Shown: positions 18,409 to 27,700 of the stretch, piece after piece
Layout of the letters: each line of letters starts with the position of its first letter
Numbering within the stretch: position 1 is the stretch's first letter
From: an uncultured Clostridia bacterium
Lineage (GTDB): Bacteria; Bacillota; Clostridia; UMGS1810
Direction: 5' to 3'
Assembly: GCA_934481345.1 (NCBI GenBank)
Contig: CAKSPF010000011.1
Coordinates: 1-59,368, forward strand
DNA length: 59,368 bases
Program-made: the position numbers and the translations under genes
The notes under the pieces: generated by a model
What the model was told of the DNA's origin: nothing
The model's input: only the letters and a program-made list of their open reading frames with translations
The model's database searches: none

Positions 18409-19938
18409 ATGAGTAAAAAACCGGTTGTTCTTGCCATACTTGACGGCTACGGATTGAGCAAACATACAGAAGGCAACGCTGTTTACAGCGCAAGCAAGCC
18501 TAACCTCGACAGACTCACAGCCGAGAATCCAACAACTATAATTCACGCAAGCGGTCTTGACGTAGGTCTTCCCGACGGTCAGATGGGTAACTCCGAAGTC
18601 GGCCATACAAACATCGGTGCAGGCAGAATTGTTTATCAGGAGCTTACAAGAATTACAAAAGCCATAGAAGACGGTGAATTTTTTGAAAACGAAGAATTTC
18701 TTGCAGCATGCAAAAACTGCAAAGACAACAATTCAGCGCTTCATATAATGGGACTTCTCTCAAACGGCGGTGTACACAGCCACATAGAGCACATTACTGC
18801 CGTTATTGAGCTTGCAAAGAAACAGGGTATTGAAAAAGTGTTTATACACTGCTTTTTGGACGGAAGAGATGTATCCCCCACAAGCGGAGCAGACTTTATC
18901 AAAGAACTCTATGAAAAAACAAAAGAAATCGGCGCAGGTAAAATTGCAACCGTTTCCGGCAGATATTATGCAATGGACAGAGATAACCGCTGGGAAAGAG
19001 TTGTCAAGGCATATGACGCAATGGTAAACGGCAAGGGTGAAACCTGTGAATGCCCGTATACCGCGGTAAAAGAGTCTTATGAAAAAGACGTAACGGACGA
19101 ATTTGTAGTACCAACCGTTGTTACCGAAAACGGAAATCCCGTAGGAACAATAAAAGAAAATGACAGTGTGATATTCTGCAATTTCCGCCCCGACCGCGCA
19201 AGAGAAATTACCAGAACTCTTGTAGATCCCGATTTCAGCGGATTTGAAAGAAAATACTTTAAAACATACTATGTTACAATGACACAGTATGACGCAAGCA
19301 TGCCTAATGTACACGTTGCATTCAAGCCGCAGAAGCTTACAAACACACTCGGTGAGTATCTGTCGCTTAAAGGCATGAAGCAGCTCAGAATTGCGGAAAC
19401 CGAAAAATACGCGCACGTTACGTTCTTCTTTAACGGCGGTGTTGAAAAAGTTTATGAAGGAGAAGACAGAATACTTGTTTCTTCCCCGAAAGTTGCAACA
19501 TATGACTTAAAGCCCGAAATGAGTGCATTTGAAGTTACAGACAAGCTTCTTGAAGCTCTTGACACCGGCAAATACGACTTGGTTGTATTAAACTATGCAA
19601 ACTGTGATATGGTAGGTCACACGGGAGTTATGGAAGCTGCCGTAAAAGCTGTAGAAGCAGTGGATACCTGCATAGGAAAAGTTGCAGACAAGGTAGTTTC
19701 TATGGGCGGAGCAATATTCATTACGGCAGACCACGGAAATGCCGAGCAGATGATAGACCCTGCCGACGGCAGCGTGTTTACTGCTCACTCCACAAATGTA
19801 GTACCGCTTATAGGCGTCGGCATAGGCGATGTAAAATTAAACGAAGGCCGCCTTGCAGACCTTGCGCCTACACTTCTTGAGGTTATGGGACTTGATATTC
19901 CGAAAGAAATGACAGGCAAAAGCCTTATAGAAAAATAA
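18409..19938 (+). CDS. gpmI: 2,3-bisphosphoglycerate-independent phosphoglycerate mutase
   Basis: Manganese-dependent mutase of 509 residues that converts 3- to 2-phosphoglycerate. Alkaline-phosphatase-type metal motifs are visible: LAILDGYG at the N-terminus, the catalytic Ser in MGNSEVGHTNIGAG, HCFLDGRDVSPTSG, the FRPDRAREITR segment, NYANCDMVGHTG and ITADHGNAEQM near the end. ATG 18409 follows AAAGGAAG; a longer form from 18373 would start inside the preceding hairpin. It is the last gene of the operon and is followed by a large hairpin terminator. Confidence 0.97.
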   Translation: MSKKPVVLAILDGYGLSKHTEGNAVYSASKPNLDRLTAENPTTIIHASGLDVGLPDGQMGNSEVGHTNIGAGRIVYQELTRITKAIEDGEFFENEEFLAACKNCKDNNSALHIMGLLSNGGVHSHIEHITAVIELAKKQGIEKVFIHCFLDGRDVSPTSGADFIKELYEKTKEIGAGKIATVSGRYYAMDRDNRWERVVKAYDAMVNGKGETCECPYTAVKESYEKDVTDEFVVPTVVTENGNPVGTIKENDSVIFCNFRPDRAREITRTLVDPDFSGFERKYFKTYYVTMTQYDASMPNVHVAFKPQKLTNTLGEYLSLKGMKQLRIAETEKYAHVTFFFNGGVEKVYEGEDRILVSSPKVATYDLKPEMSAFEVTDKLLEALDTGKYDLVVLNYANCDMVGHTGVMEAAVKAVEAVDTCIGKVADKVVSMGGAIFITADHGNAEQMIDPADGSVFTAHSTNVVPLIGVGIGDVKLNEGRLADLAPTLLEVMGLDIPKEMTGKSLIEK

Positions 19939-19952
19939 GTTTTATATTTTTT

Positions 19953-20036
19953 AACAGCATAGTCCGGGTTTTGATATGCACCTCCTAAAGTGTCTAACTT
20001 TTGGGGTGCATATCATTTGGACTATGCTGTTTTTTA
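19953..20036. terminator. large bipartite hairpin, bidirectional terminator
   Basis: Outer arms AACAGCATAGTCC (19953-19965) and GGACTATGCTGTT (20019-20031) enclose a second inverted repeat, GATATGCACC (19973-19982) with GGTGCATATC (20005-20014). T runs flank it downstream of gpmI. The inner repeat recurs at 40796-40836, so the element may be a dispersed repeat doubling as a terminator. Confidence 0.8.
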
Positions 20037-21218
20037 TTAGATCTCAGTCCTGCAAAATGCGGCAAAAAACTGCACAGGCAGCGACCTCTGATGAATTTTG
20101 AAATCAATTTTATCAAAGCCCTCATTTAAAAGCTCCAAAGCCTTGCGCGGAATTTCGGTATCCGGCACAAGACCGCACACAATAGATACTATCGCTGCAT
20201 CCTGAAGCGTCCAGTAATCCGGATTGTCCGCTCGTATCGGAATCAAATCATTCGGAACATTCATAGCCGAAAATCTGCCGTCATGCTTCATTTCACAGTT
20301 TCTGAAAGAAATCTGTGGCAAATTATATTTAAAAGCATCCTTTAGCTGTGCCCTGACGTTGTCTGAAACATCCGCCGTATATTCGGCAGCCTTGCACATA
20401 ATATTAAGCAGTGCCGCCTTCCTTTTAGAATCCGTTTCAATATCATAGCAAACTTTGAGCGATACCTGCATTTGGTGAATTGCGTACAAATGCCAATATG
20501 ATGTCATGGGCAGGCTTTTTTCAATCGCTTCGTAAATTTTTTCCTCATATTTTTTTAAAAATTTGCTGTCTTTGTTTGTTTCCCATGCGAAAGCATAAAT
20601 CATGGGCAAACGCATTTTTTCATGATTTGTGTTATTATTCCAAAACCGTCCGCAAAGAGTAGTTCCTCCATCATCACGCAATATATCATAATTATTTTTT
20701 TTCGTCACATTCTTTGACGCACGTTCGGCAAGCGCAGCGGCGATATTTTTTATTCTGGTTTTGTCGTCCCGTGTACACAGCACAGAATTAAAATACCTGT
20801 GCATACCAAAAACAAAAAGTGTATATTGGTCAATAGACGAATCTATGTAATGACTTTTTCCGTCCGACGGGATTACACCTCTCGGTATAAAACCGAGACT
20901 TTCTGCACTTTCGGCACTTTTTAGCATACCGTTTGCAATGCGTGATGCAAGTCTTGCTGCATCACTGCTTTCTGTGCGTTCATACATAGTTATCAATCCG
21001 TCAAGCATGGTTGCGCCGCTTATCATGCAATCCTCCATTCCCGTGCCGTAACCCTCCGGGTTCGGATAAGACTCCCTGCATTCATTTTCTGTCGGAAAAC
21101 TTCCTTCATTTCCGCAAACGATATGGTCATAAATCAAATCCGTTTTGCCGCTTATTAGTTTCTTTTCAATGTAACTCATACATAAATTGATTTTTTCAGC
21201 TGTTTTCATTCCATCCAT
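20037..21218 (-). CDS. uncharacterised protein, possibly an alpha/alpha-toroid glycosidase-like fold
   Basis: A 393-residue soluble protein with no signal peptide; I do not recognise a named family. Repeating amphipathic helices and segments such as GYGTGMEDCMISGATMLDGL (about 57-76), IPRGVIPSDGKSHYIDSSIDQYT split by acidic and aromatic residues, and a late NPDYWTLQDAA recall six-hairpin (alpha/alpha) glycosidases, which bind sugars in a central cavity. This is inference from pattern only. The start MDGMKTAEK follows a GAGGT ribosome binding site. It is 21 bp downstream of rlmH on the same strand, so it shares that promoter. Confidence 0.6.
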   Translation of the reverse strand: MDGMKTAEKINLCMSYIEKKLISGKTDLIYDHIVCGNEGSFPTENECRESYPNPEGYGTGMEDCMISGATMLDGLITMYERTESSDAARLASRIANGMLKSAESAESLGFIPRGVIPSDGKSHYIDSSIDQYTLFVFGMHRYFNSVLCTRDDKTRIKNIAAALAERASKNVTKKNNYDILRDDGGTTLCGRFWNNNTNHEKMRLPMIYAFAWETNKDSKFLKKYEEKIYEAIEKSLPMTSYWHLYAIHQMQVSLKVCYDIETDSKRKAALLNIMCKAAEYTADVSDNVRAQLKDAFKYNLPQISFRNCEMKHDGRFSAMNVPNDLIPIRADNPDYWTLQDAAIVSIVCGLVPDTEIPRKALELLNEGFDKIDFKIHQRSLPVQFFAAFCRTEI

Positions 21219-21239
21219 AATCCATATACCTCATAATCG

Positions 21240-21719
21240 TTATTTGTGATATTCTTCGTTGGAATTAATTTTAAAAGAACGGTATATCTGCTCGGAAAGT
21301 ATAAGCCTCATAAGCTGATGCGGAAAGGTAAATTCCGAAAAACTCAGTTTAAAGTCACAGCGTTGCTTAACGCTGTCCGCCAAACCGAGCGAGCCGCCTA
21401 TAATGAATTCCACAGTGCTTTTTCCGCTAAGCATTATATCCGACATTTTTCGGGCAAGCTTTTCGGAGGAAAGCTGTTTGCCCTCAACGCAAAGAGCAAT
21501 GGCATATGCGTCCGGGGACATTTTCTTTAAAATCGCATCACCCTCCGACTCAAGCACTTTCAAGCACTGTGCGTCAGACGGGTTTGACGGTATTTTTTCA
21601 TCAGATAACTCCGCAATCTCAAAACTGCAAAAACGCGAAAGGCGCTTTGCATACTCCGCTATACCGTCCTTTAAGTATTTTTCTTTCAATTTACCCACAC
21701 AAATTATCCGTATCTTCAA
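21240..21719 (-). CDS. rlmH: 23S rRNA (pseudouridine-1915-N3)-methyltransferase RlmH
   Basis: SPOUT-class enzyme of 159 residues that methylates pseudouridine 1915 of 23S rRNA in the 70S ribosome. Family features are RIICVGKLKEKYLKDGI at the N-terminus, CVEGKQLSSE, FIIGGSLGL (SAM site) and the C-terminal FTFPHQLMRLILSEQIYRS. The start is a TTG at 21719, 8 nt or so after GGAGTGAA. It has its own promoter and reads into the unassigned gene downstream. Confidence 0.97.
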   Translation of the reverse strand: MKIRIICVGKLKEKYLKDGIAEYAKRLSRFCSFEIAELSDEKIPSNPSDAQCLKVLESEGDAILKKMSPDAYAIALCVEGKQLSSEKLARKMSDIMLSGKSTVEFIIGGSLGLADSVKQRCDFKLSFSEFTFPHQLMRLILSEQIYRSFKINSNEEYHK

Positions 21720-21755
21720 AATTATTCACTCCGCCGATTATATACATTTAAAATA

Positions 21756-21784
21756 ATTTTATCACAAAAGCAAAAAAATTGCAA
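21756..21784 (-). promoter_or_regulatory. SigA promoter of rlmH
   Basis: Minus-strand TTGCAA (21779-21784) and TAAAAT (21756-21761) with a 17-bp spacer. Confidence 0.65.
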
Positions 21785-21794
21785 AAAAATTATT

Positions 21795-22931
21795 TTAACG
21801 TACCTGCCTTGCGATACGGTTTACGGCATACGCGGTTTTTTTGATTTCGTCAGCCGTATTGTAAATTCCGAGGCTGAATCGTACCGTGCCTATATCTCCG
21901 GTACCTATGGAGCAATGCGCCGTATATGCACAGTGATAGCCTGCCCTTACGGCTATGCCGTACTCACTGTTAAGCTGCTGTGCAACGCTTATGCAGTCAA
22001 TTCCTTCAATTACGGCAGATACCACGCCGATCCGCGGTCTGTCTGCACTGTATCCCGCAAGACGCACTCCCGGAATAACCGACAAGTCCTCCGCAAGCAT
22101 ATTTGACAGCTTATTTTCATGATGAAATATCCCGTCAGTTCCTATTTTTTCTATAAAGGCTATTCCCTCTTTCAGACCGGCTATACCGAGCACATTAAGC
22201 GTACCGCTTTCATATCTGTCCGGAAGTTCCGGAGGCTGCACCGATTCTTTTGAACGGCTTCCGGTTCCTCCTTCGATAAGCGTATCCGGCAAATTATCTG
22301 TATTTATGCACAAAACACCCGTTCCGGTAGGTCCGTACAGTCCTTTGTGTCCCGGAGCGGCAAGCATATCTATACCTGTTTGCTGCATATCAATTTTTAT
22401 TACTCCGGCGCCCTGAGAAGCATCAAGCAAAAAAGGTATGTTATATTTTTTTGCAATGCGGACGATTTTTTCAAAGGGCTGCACAGAGCCGCATACATTT
22501 GATGCCAGTGTGCATACTATCAAATGGGTATTGCTTTTAATTTTGCTTTCAATATCCTGCGGATTTACATAACCGTATTCATCCGCCTCAACAATATCAT
22601 AATCAATCCCAAGACCGCACACCGGTCTGAGCACGCTGTTGTGCTCCATTGAAGTTATAATCACATGCGATTCGGCTCTTAAACTGCCCTTTATTGCAAT
22701 ATTCAGCGCGTGGGTAGCATTTAATGTGAATATAACTCTTTCCGGACTGTCCATGCCGAAAAAATCACTCACAGCATTGCGGCATTCATACACCATATCC
22801 GCTGTCTTTACTGCCATATCGTGTCCGCTTCTTCCCGGGTTGGCAGCGTAATATTTAAAACATCTGTTCAACTCTTTCAAAACCGCCGGAGGCTTCGGCC
22901 AAGTGGTAGCGCCATTATCAAGATAAATCAC
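21795..22931 (-). CDS. cysteine desulfurase-like class V aminotransferase
   Basis: PLP enzyme of 378 residues in the cysteine desulfurase family (SufS-like subgroup common in Clostridia). It should release sulfur, or possibly selenium, from cysteine or selenocysteine. Motifs: IYLDNGATTWPKP at the start, MEHNSVLRP, LDASQGAG with the PLP-interacting Asp, AAPGHKGLYGPTGTG with the PLP Lys, and a C-terminal loop GYHCAYTAHCS holding two candidate sulfur-accepting cysteines. I place the start at GTG 22931, which gives the family N-terminus and follows GGTGA; a GTG at 22940 is possible. It starts just after the DUF3343 gene. Confidence 0.9.
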   Translation of the reverse strand: MIYLDNGATTWPKPPAVLKELNRCFKYYAANPGRSGHDMAVKTADMVYECRNAVSDFFGMDSPERVIFTLNATHALNIAIKGSLRAESHVIITSMEHNSVLRPVCGLGIDYDIVEADEYGYVNPQDIESKIKSNTHLIVCTLASNVCGSVQPFEKIVRIAKKYNIPFLLDASQGAGVIKIDMQQTGIDMLAAPGHKGLYGPTGTGVLCINTDNLPDTLIEGGTGSRSKESVQPPELPDRYESGTLNVLGIAGLKEGIAFIEKIGTDGIFHHENKLSNMLAEDLSVIPGVRLAGYSADRPRIGVVSAVIEGIDCISVAQQLNSEYGIAVRAGYHCAYTAHCSIGTGDIGTVRFSLGIYNTADEIKKTAYAVNRIARQVR

Positions 22932-22943
22932 AAAAATCACCCG

Positions 22944-23189
22944 CTATAATATTTTTACCAGACTGCCTTTTCTGTAGACTCCTTTTGAGGTAAGGCCCGA
23001 ATTTTTCACAAGATTCCATGCAATCTGTAAGTGTCTTTCGCTTAATTCAAGACTGTATGAGCATCCCGTTTCGGAGAGCTTAGACGGAGTCTGCAAAACT
23101 TTTGAGGGTATTGCATATTTCTTTTCGAGCAAGGCTTTTATTCTGGCAGCGCCGGTTGCAGATAGAAAAACAATCAGTACCTTATCCAT
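22944..23189 (-). CDS. DUF3343 protein, putative Se/S carrier-like partner
   Basis: An 81-residue protein of the DUF3343 family, which Pfam describes as putative selenium/sulfur carrier-like. The early hydrophobic strand (VLIVFLSATGAA), the TP-rich middle and the single central Cys in ETGCSYSLEL fit the family; that cysteine is the obvious persulfide or selenide carrier site. It lies 12 bp upstream of the cysteine desulfurase on the same strand, so a donor-acceptor pair is likely. The final acceptor is not encoded here. Confidence 0.85.
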   Translation of the reverse strand: MDKVLIVFLSATGAARIKALLEKKYAIPSKVLQTPSKLSETGCSYSLELSERHLQIAWNLVKNSGLTSKGVYRKGSLVKIL

Positions 23190-23346
23190 CTTTTTCCTCC
23201 CCTCAAAGTATCAGCATAAAATATGCTGCAATAATATTTTATTCATTTTGCATGCATGTGGTTACTTTTTTGATTTTTTGCAAAAACTGTATACAGGCTG
23301 TCTGATACATTTTGCAAATTCTTTTGGCAAAATTTGCAGCAGGGTA

Positions 23347-23374
23347 TTGATTTATTTGAAATAAAATGTATAAT
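23347..23374 (+). promoter_or_regulatory. SigA promoter of mreB
   Basis: TTGATT (23347-23352) and TATAAT (23369-23374) with a 16-bp spacer. Confidence 0.7.
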
Positions 23375-23408
23375 TATAGTAGCAATGTTTTTTTAGGAGG
23401 ATACCGGA

Positions 23409-24413
23409 ATGCCGTTTTGGAAAACGCAGGAAATCGGAATAGATTTGGGAACTGCTACAATACTTGTCTATGTAAAGGGCAAGGGCGTCGTTTTAAACGA
23501 GCCGAGTGTGGTTTCTATAGATAACAATACAAAAAAAGTGCTTGCCGTAGGCGAAAATGCACGCAAAATGATAGGACGCACACCGTCCAACATTGTTGCA
23601 ATACGTCCGCTTAAAGCAGGTGTTATATCGGATTATCTGACTACAGAGGTTATGATAAAGGATTTGCTCAGCAGAGTATGCACAAAATCCATATTCAAGC
23701 CAAAGGTCGTAATCTGCGTACCGAGCATCGTAACAGAAGTAGAAAAGAAATCCGTTATTGACGCTACGACAAATGCCGGTGCAAAAAGAGCATATCTGAT
23801 TGAGGAGCCGCTCGCGGCTGCTCTCGGCGCAGGTGTGGATATAAATAAGCCAAAGGGTACTATGGTAGTGGATATCGGCGGAGGTACCTGCGATATAGCG
23901 GTTATTTCACTTTGCGGAATAGTAGTTCACGATTCAATCAAAATTGCCGGCGACGAATTTGACCAGTCAATAGTAAGATATATTAAAAAAGAGCACAACA
24001 TAACAATCGGCGACAGCACTGCCGAAGCGGTAAAAAGGACTATCGGCTGTTGCTATCCGCCGGAGGAAACCACATTTATGGACGTAAAGGGCAGAAGCCT
24101 CAAAAACGGGCTTCCCGCTTCCGTAAAGGTTTCATCAACAGAAATGCTTGACGCTCTCACAGAGCCTGCTATGGATATAGTAAACGGTGTAAAAGGAGTG
24201 CTTGAAAGAACGCCTCCGGAGCTTCTCGGCGATATAATGAAAGACGGTATACTTTTTACAGGAGGCGGCTCGCTTCTGAGCGGTCTGGACAAGCTCGTGA
24301 CAAAGCATACGGGAATTACGGTAAAAATTGCCGATGACCCGGTATCGTGCGTTGCAAACGGAACGGGCGAAGCACTTGAAAATCTCAGTTCTCTTATAAA
24401 CAGCCATCTGTAA
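23409..24413 (+). CDS. mreB: rod-shape-determining actin homologue MreB/Mbl
   Basis: Actin-like ATPase of 334 residues that assembles into membrane-associated filaments guiding lateral wall synthesis. The nucleotide-binding motifs are IGIDLGTATILVYVKGKG (phosphate 1), DIGGGTCDIAVISL (phosphate 2) and GGGSLLSGL (adenosine), and the family VIEEPLAAALGAG-type segment appears as LIEEPLAAALGAG. The ATG follows TAGGAGG. Unlike the usual arrangement there is no mreC/mreD downstream; it is monocistronic with its own terminator, as Mbl paralogues often are. Confidence 0.96.
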   Translation: MPFWKTQEIGIDLGTATILVYVKGKGVVLNEPSVVSIDNNTKKVLAVGENARKMIGRTPSNIVAIRPLKAGVISDYLTTEVMIKDLLSRVCTKSIFKPKVVICVPSIVTEVEKKSVIDATTNAGAKRAYLIEEPLAAALGAGVDINKPKGTMVVDIGGGTCDIAVISLCGIVVHDSIKIAGDEFDQSIVRYIKKEHNITIGDSTAEAVKRTIGCCYPPEETTFMDVKGRSLKNGLPASVKVSSTEMLDALTEPAMDIVNGVKGVLERTPPELLGDIMKDGILFTGGGSLLSGLDKLVTKHTGITVKIADDPVSCVANGTGEALENLSSLINSHL

Positions 24414-24453
24414 AAAAGTTTAATTATGAAATTATATTAAAAGCGTAAATTTT

Positions 24454-24482
24454 TCCGCAGGATTTAATCCTGCGGATTTTTT
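24454..24482 (+). terminator. intrinsic terminator after mreB
   Basis: TCCGCAGG (24454-24461) pairs with CCTGCGGA (24469-24476), followed by TTTTTT. Confidence 0.92.
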
Positions 24483-24506
24483 ACGGTAAATAATCACTGC
24501 AAAGTA

Positions 24507-24535
24507 TTGAATTGCATAGAAATTTGTGATATACT
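24507..24535 (+). promoter_or_regulatory. SigA promoter of the LRR surface-protein gene
   Basis: TTGAAT (24507-24512) and TATACT (24530-24535) with a 17-bp spacer. The predicted transcription start is about 24541-24543, exactly at the 5' foot of the long hairpin described next. Confidence 0.75.
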
Positions 24536-24541
24536 GGTATA

Positions 24542-24692
24542 GTCACATACTTACAATATAATAGGATAGTTATGCAAAGATGAATATGATTTCGGCAAAA
24601 ACGCATTTCTCTTGTTTTTGCCATATCTTTGCATTGGTATAGATTGTAAGTGTGTGACAACCTTGACAATTTTAGAGATAATGCGTTTTTCG
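24542..24692 (+). ncRNA. candidate structured 5' leader RNA (unrecognised riboswitch/attenuator-like element)
   Basis: Three stacked helices form one 117-nt hairpin: P1 24542-24557 with 24643-24658 (16 pairs, one G-U), P2 24572-24581 with 24625-24634 (10 perfect pairs), P3 24594-24602 with 24614-24622 (9 perfect pairs). Asymmetric internal loops of 14/8 and 12/2 nt separate them. The apical loop (24603-24612, GCATTTCTCT) is complementary to AGAGATAATGC (24674-24684) with a single bulge, a potential pseudoknot. An intrinsic terminator follows at 24693. The single G-U compensated mismatch and the promoter placement favour a functional RNA over a DNA palindrome. I do not recognise a known class. 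Confidence 0.6.
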
Positions 24693-24735
24693 GTGCATGA
24701 CTCTGAAATATGGGTTATGCACTTTTTAATTTTTA
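24693..24735 (+). terminator. intrinsic terminator in the leader, just before the ribosome binding site
   Basis: GTGCATGACTC (24693-24703) pairs with GGGTTATGCAC (24712-24722), 11 pairs including two G-U, followed by TTTTT (24723-24727) and a further T run. It lies upstream of the GAGGGG ribosome binding site of the next gene, so it would act as an attenuator. Part of its left arm can pair instead with 24675-24684. Confidence 0.75.
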
Positions 24736-24750
24736 AAGAGGGGTTTTGAA

Positions 24751-27700
24751 ATGAAAAAAAGAGGTATGAGTTTATTATTGGCATTTTGTATGCTTATGAG
24801 CATGTTCACAGCATTGCCGATTACCGCGTCGGCAGCAACAAGCGGACAATGCGGAGATAACGTGTATTGGACGCTTGATGATAACGGTACTCTCACAATA
24901 AGCGGCACTGGGGAGATGTTAAATAAAAGTGCACCATGGAAAGCCAAAATAAACAGTATAAAAACGGTAATTATTCAAAACGGGATTACATCTATCAGCG
25001 AATATGCGTTTTTCGATTGTATCCGCCTTACAAGCATAAACATACCAAACAGCGTTACTTCTATCGGCGACTCTACGTTTCACTCTTGCACCAGCCTTAC
25101 AAGCATAAACATTCCCGACAGTGTTACTTCTATCAGCGACCGTTCGTTTTACAATTGCAGCAGCCTTACAAGCGTAACAATACCCGACAGCGTTACTTCT
25201 ATCGGTTTCGCAACGTTTTACGGTTGCAGCAGCCTTACAAGCGTAAACATTCCCAGCAGTGTTACTTCTATCAATGGCTATGCGTTTTACGATTGCACTA
25301 GCCTTACAAGCGTAACAATACCCGACAGCGTTACTTCTATCGGCGGATATGCGTTTTTCGAATGCAGAAGCCTGAAGGACGTATATTATTCCGGCAGTGC
25401 CGAGCAATGGAACAATATAGATATGGGCTCCTTGAACGCTGACCTCACAGGCGCCGCAATACATTATAACTCCAAGCCGAGAACTGTTGACAAAAATAAA
25501 TATAATTCCTCAAGCACTACCGGCAATGCTCCTGTTATAAAATCCGCGGTAGTAAAAAGCGGCATAAAAAGTATAGACATATTAAAAACATCGTTAAACA
25601 TAGATAAAAACAAAGACAACAAATTATATGACATAAAGCTTGATATAGATTGGAAAGGCACTGCCGCATCAAACAGAGCAGTGTATCTTACGCAGGGAAT
25701 TACAGACAGCAAAAGCGCATTTATAAAATATAACAGTCTTACAGATTCAATAGAAAACATCAATTTGGGAGCGCTGTTTGAAGCCGGCAAACCTGTGTAT
25801 ATAATTGCGGTCGATAAATCAAGCAAAGAATTACGTTCTTCAACTATTACAACCAAACTTAATATAATCGGCAAAAAAACTGACGAGGTTTTTGAAACTT
25901 CCAAAAAGGGAAAATTTGATTTTAAACTCGGAAAGGACATAAAGTTTACAATTCCCGAGGAAGCGCCCATTCTGGGCGGAACGGAGCTTTCGTGGAAACT
26001 GGACTTCATTCCGGTAACGGTTGCGTATTCGGACAACGACACAATGTCGATAGCGATAGGCGTAGAAAATCTTGTGACAGAAGAAAAGAACGGAACGATT
26101 AAATTCAAGAATTTTAATTTCGCAAGATACAAATCGGCAATTGACGATTACAACAACAACCTTTCAAAAAAATATAACAAAAGCACACGCACTCTTGAAC
26201 AATTAAGAAATGATACAAGAATGAAACAGGCAAAAAAATTAAAGAAACCACTCAGCATGAGCATGTGGGACGGAAAGGTTTTGAAAAGCACCGGCAAGGG
26301 TGATTCGGACTTTGGCATAGACTGCACAGGATATGCAGAAATCAAGCGTGACAAAAACGGAAATTGGGACTATAAAAATGTCCACGGATATGTAGATTTT
26401 GAAATAAAGATAAGCTATACATACGAAGGTCAGGTATTTATATACACAATTCCCTGCTATTACACAATAGGCGGTGAGCTTGGCGCGGGGCTTGAAGCGA
26501 ATATATACAAATTTGATTTAAAAAATTTCAGACCGGTTTTCAGCGGAACAAATCAGGAGAAGGACGACACAGACCCGACCGGACTTTATTTTAACTCAGA
26601 TGTAACGCTCAGGCTGGGCGCAGGCGTGGGCGTGCCGCACGTTGCAACATTCGGCGCAACGGGAGAAGGCTCTCTCAATCTTAAAATGGGGTTGAGCGAG
26701 GAAGTTTCGGAATATATGCGTGTGTTCCTCACGGCGAAGGCAGGCTATGAGCTTGTGTTCCTCGGCAAAAAGCTTGCGTCAAAAGACGATATTGTAAGCC
26801 TTGACAAGAACAAGGGCGTAATATATTCAACATTTCCTAATGACAAGGATAAATCGTGGATAAAGTCTAAGACGGCAAGTCTGATGTCAATGAATGACTT
26901 ATACAGCGGATACAGTGCGGAAAACGTGTACGGCACGGAAAACCGCGGCTATCAGTCCGACACGAATTGGTATGCCGAAGAGCCGCAACTTGCACTAATG
27001 TCGGCAGACTATTCCAACAAGGATTTACGCTTGCTTGCAGACAATATTTATCCGAATGCTCAACCACAGATAACCGATATTAACGGCACAAAGGTTTTGA
27101 TTTATACTGCCGATAACACTGAAAGAACAGCCGAAAACAGGCAGATGCTTGTTTATTCGGTTTACAATGAAGAAGCAGGCACATGGTCCTCCCCCACACC
27201 CGTGTGCGATGACGGAACAGCGGATTTTTATCCGGGAATTTCGGGCGAATATATAGTATGGCAAAATCAGAAATCCGTTATGCCGGAGGAATTATCACTT
27301 GCTGAGATAGGAAAACAAGCGGAAATCTGCATTGCAAAATGGAACGGAAACGGATTTGACGAACCGACCGTGCTGACTGATAATGATGAGCTTGACACAC
27401 TGCCGAGAGTTGCTGTAAACGGTGATGAAGTCAGCGTTGTGTGGATAAAGAACAGTGCAAACGACATCTTAGGTGTTGACGGAAAAAGCTCAATTGTGAA
27501 GCGCGTTTATAACGGTTCATGGAGCAGTGAAAGCGTTGTAAAGAATGAACTTAATGCAATCACCGATTTAAGTACAGGCTATAAGGATAATGTGCTTTAC
27601 ACTGCATATATTCACGACTCAGACGGAAATATATCTACCATTTCCGACAGAGAAATATATCTGATAGGCAGCGGCGAAACAAATGTAACAAACAACGAGG

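Noticed and set aside
18760..19416. 218-residue minus-strand ORF inside gpmI
   Set aside because: Cys/Phe/Tyr-rich shadow of a highly conserved glycolytic gene.
24542..24658. insertion-sequence end or MITE palindrome as the explanation of the long hairpin
   Set aside because: Not fully excluded, but no target duplication or transposase is visible, the promoter start coincides with the hairpin foot, and a terminator and loop-tail complementarity follow, all favouring an RNA element.
25024..25368. CRISPR-like array
   Set aside because: The repeats are tandem, 69 bp, without unique spacers, and in frame with a protein; no cas genes.
24919..25464. 181-residue minus-strand repeat protein
   Set aside because: It is the antisense reading of the 69-bp LRR repeats, so its own repeats carry no independent information.
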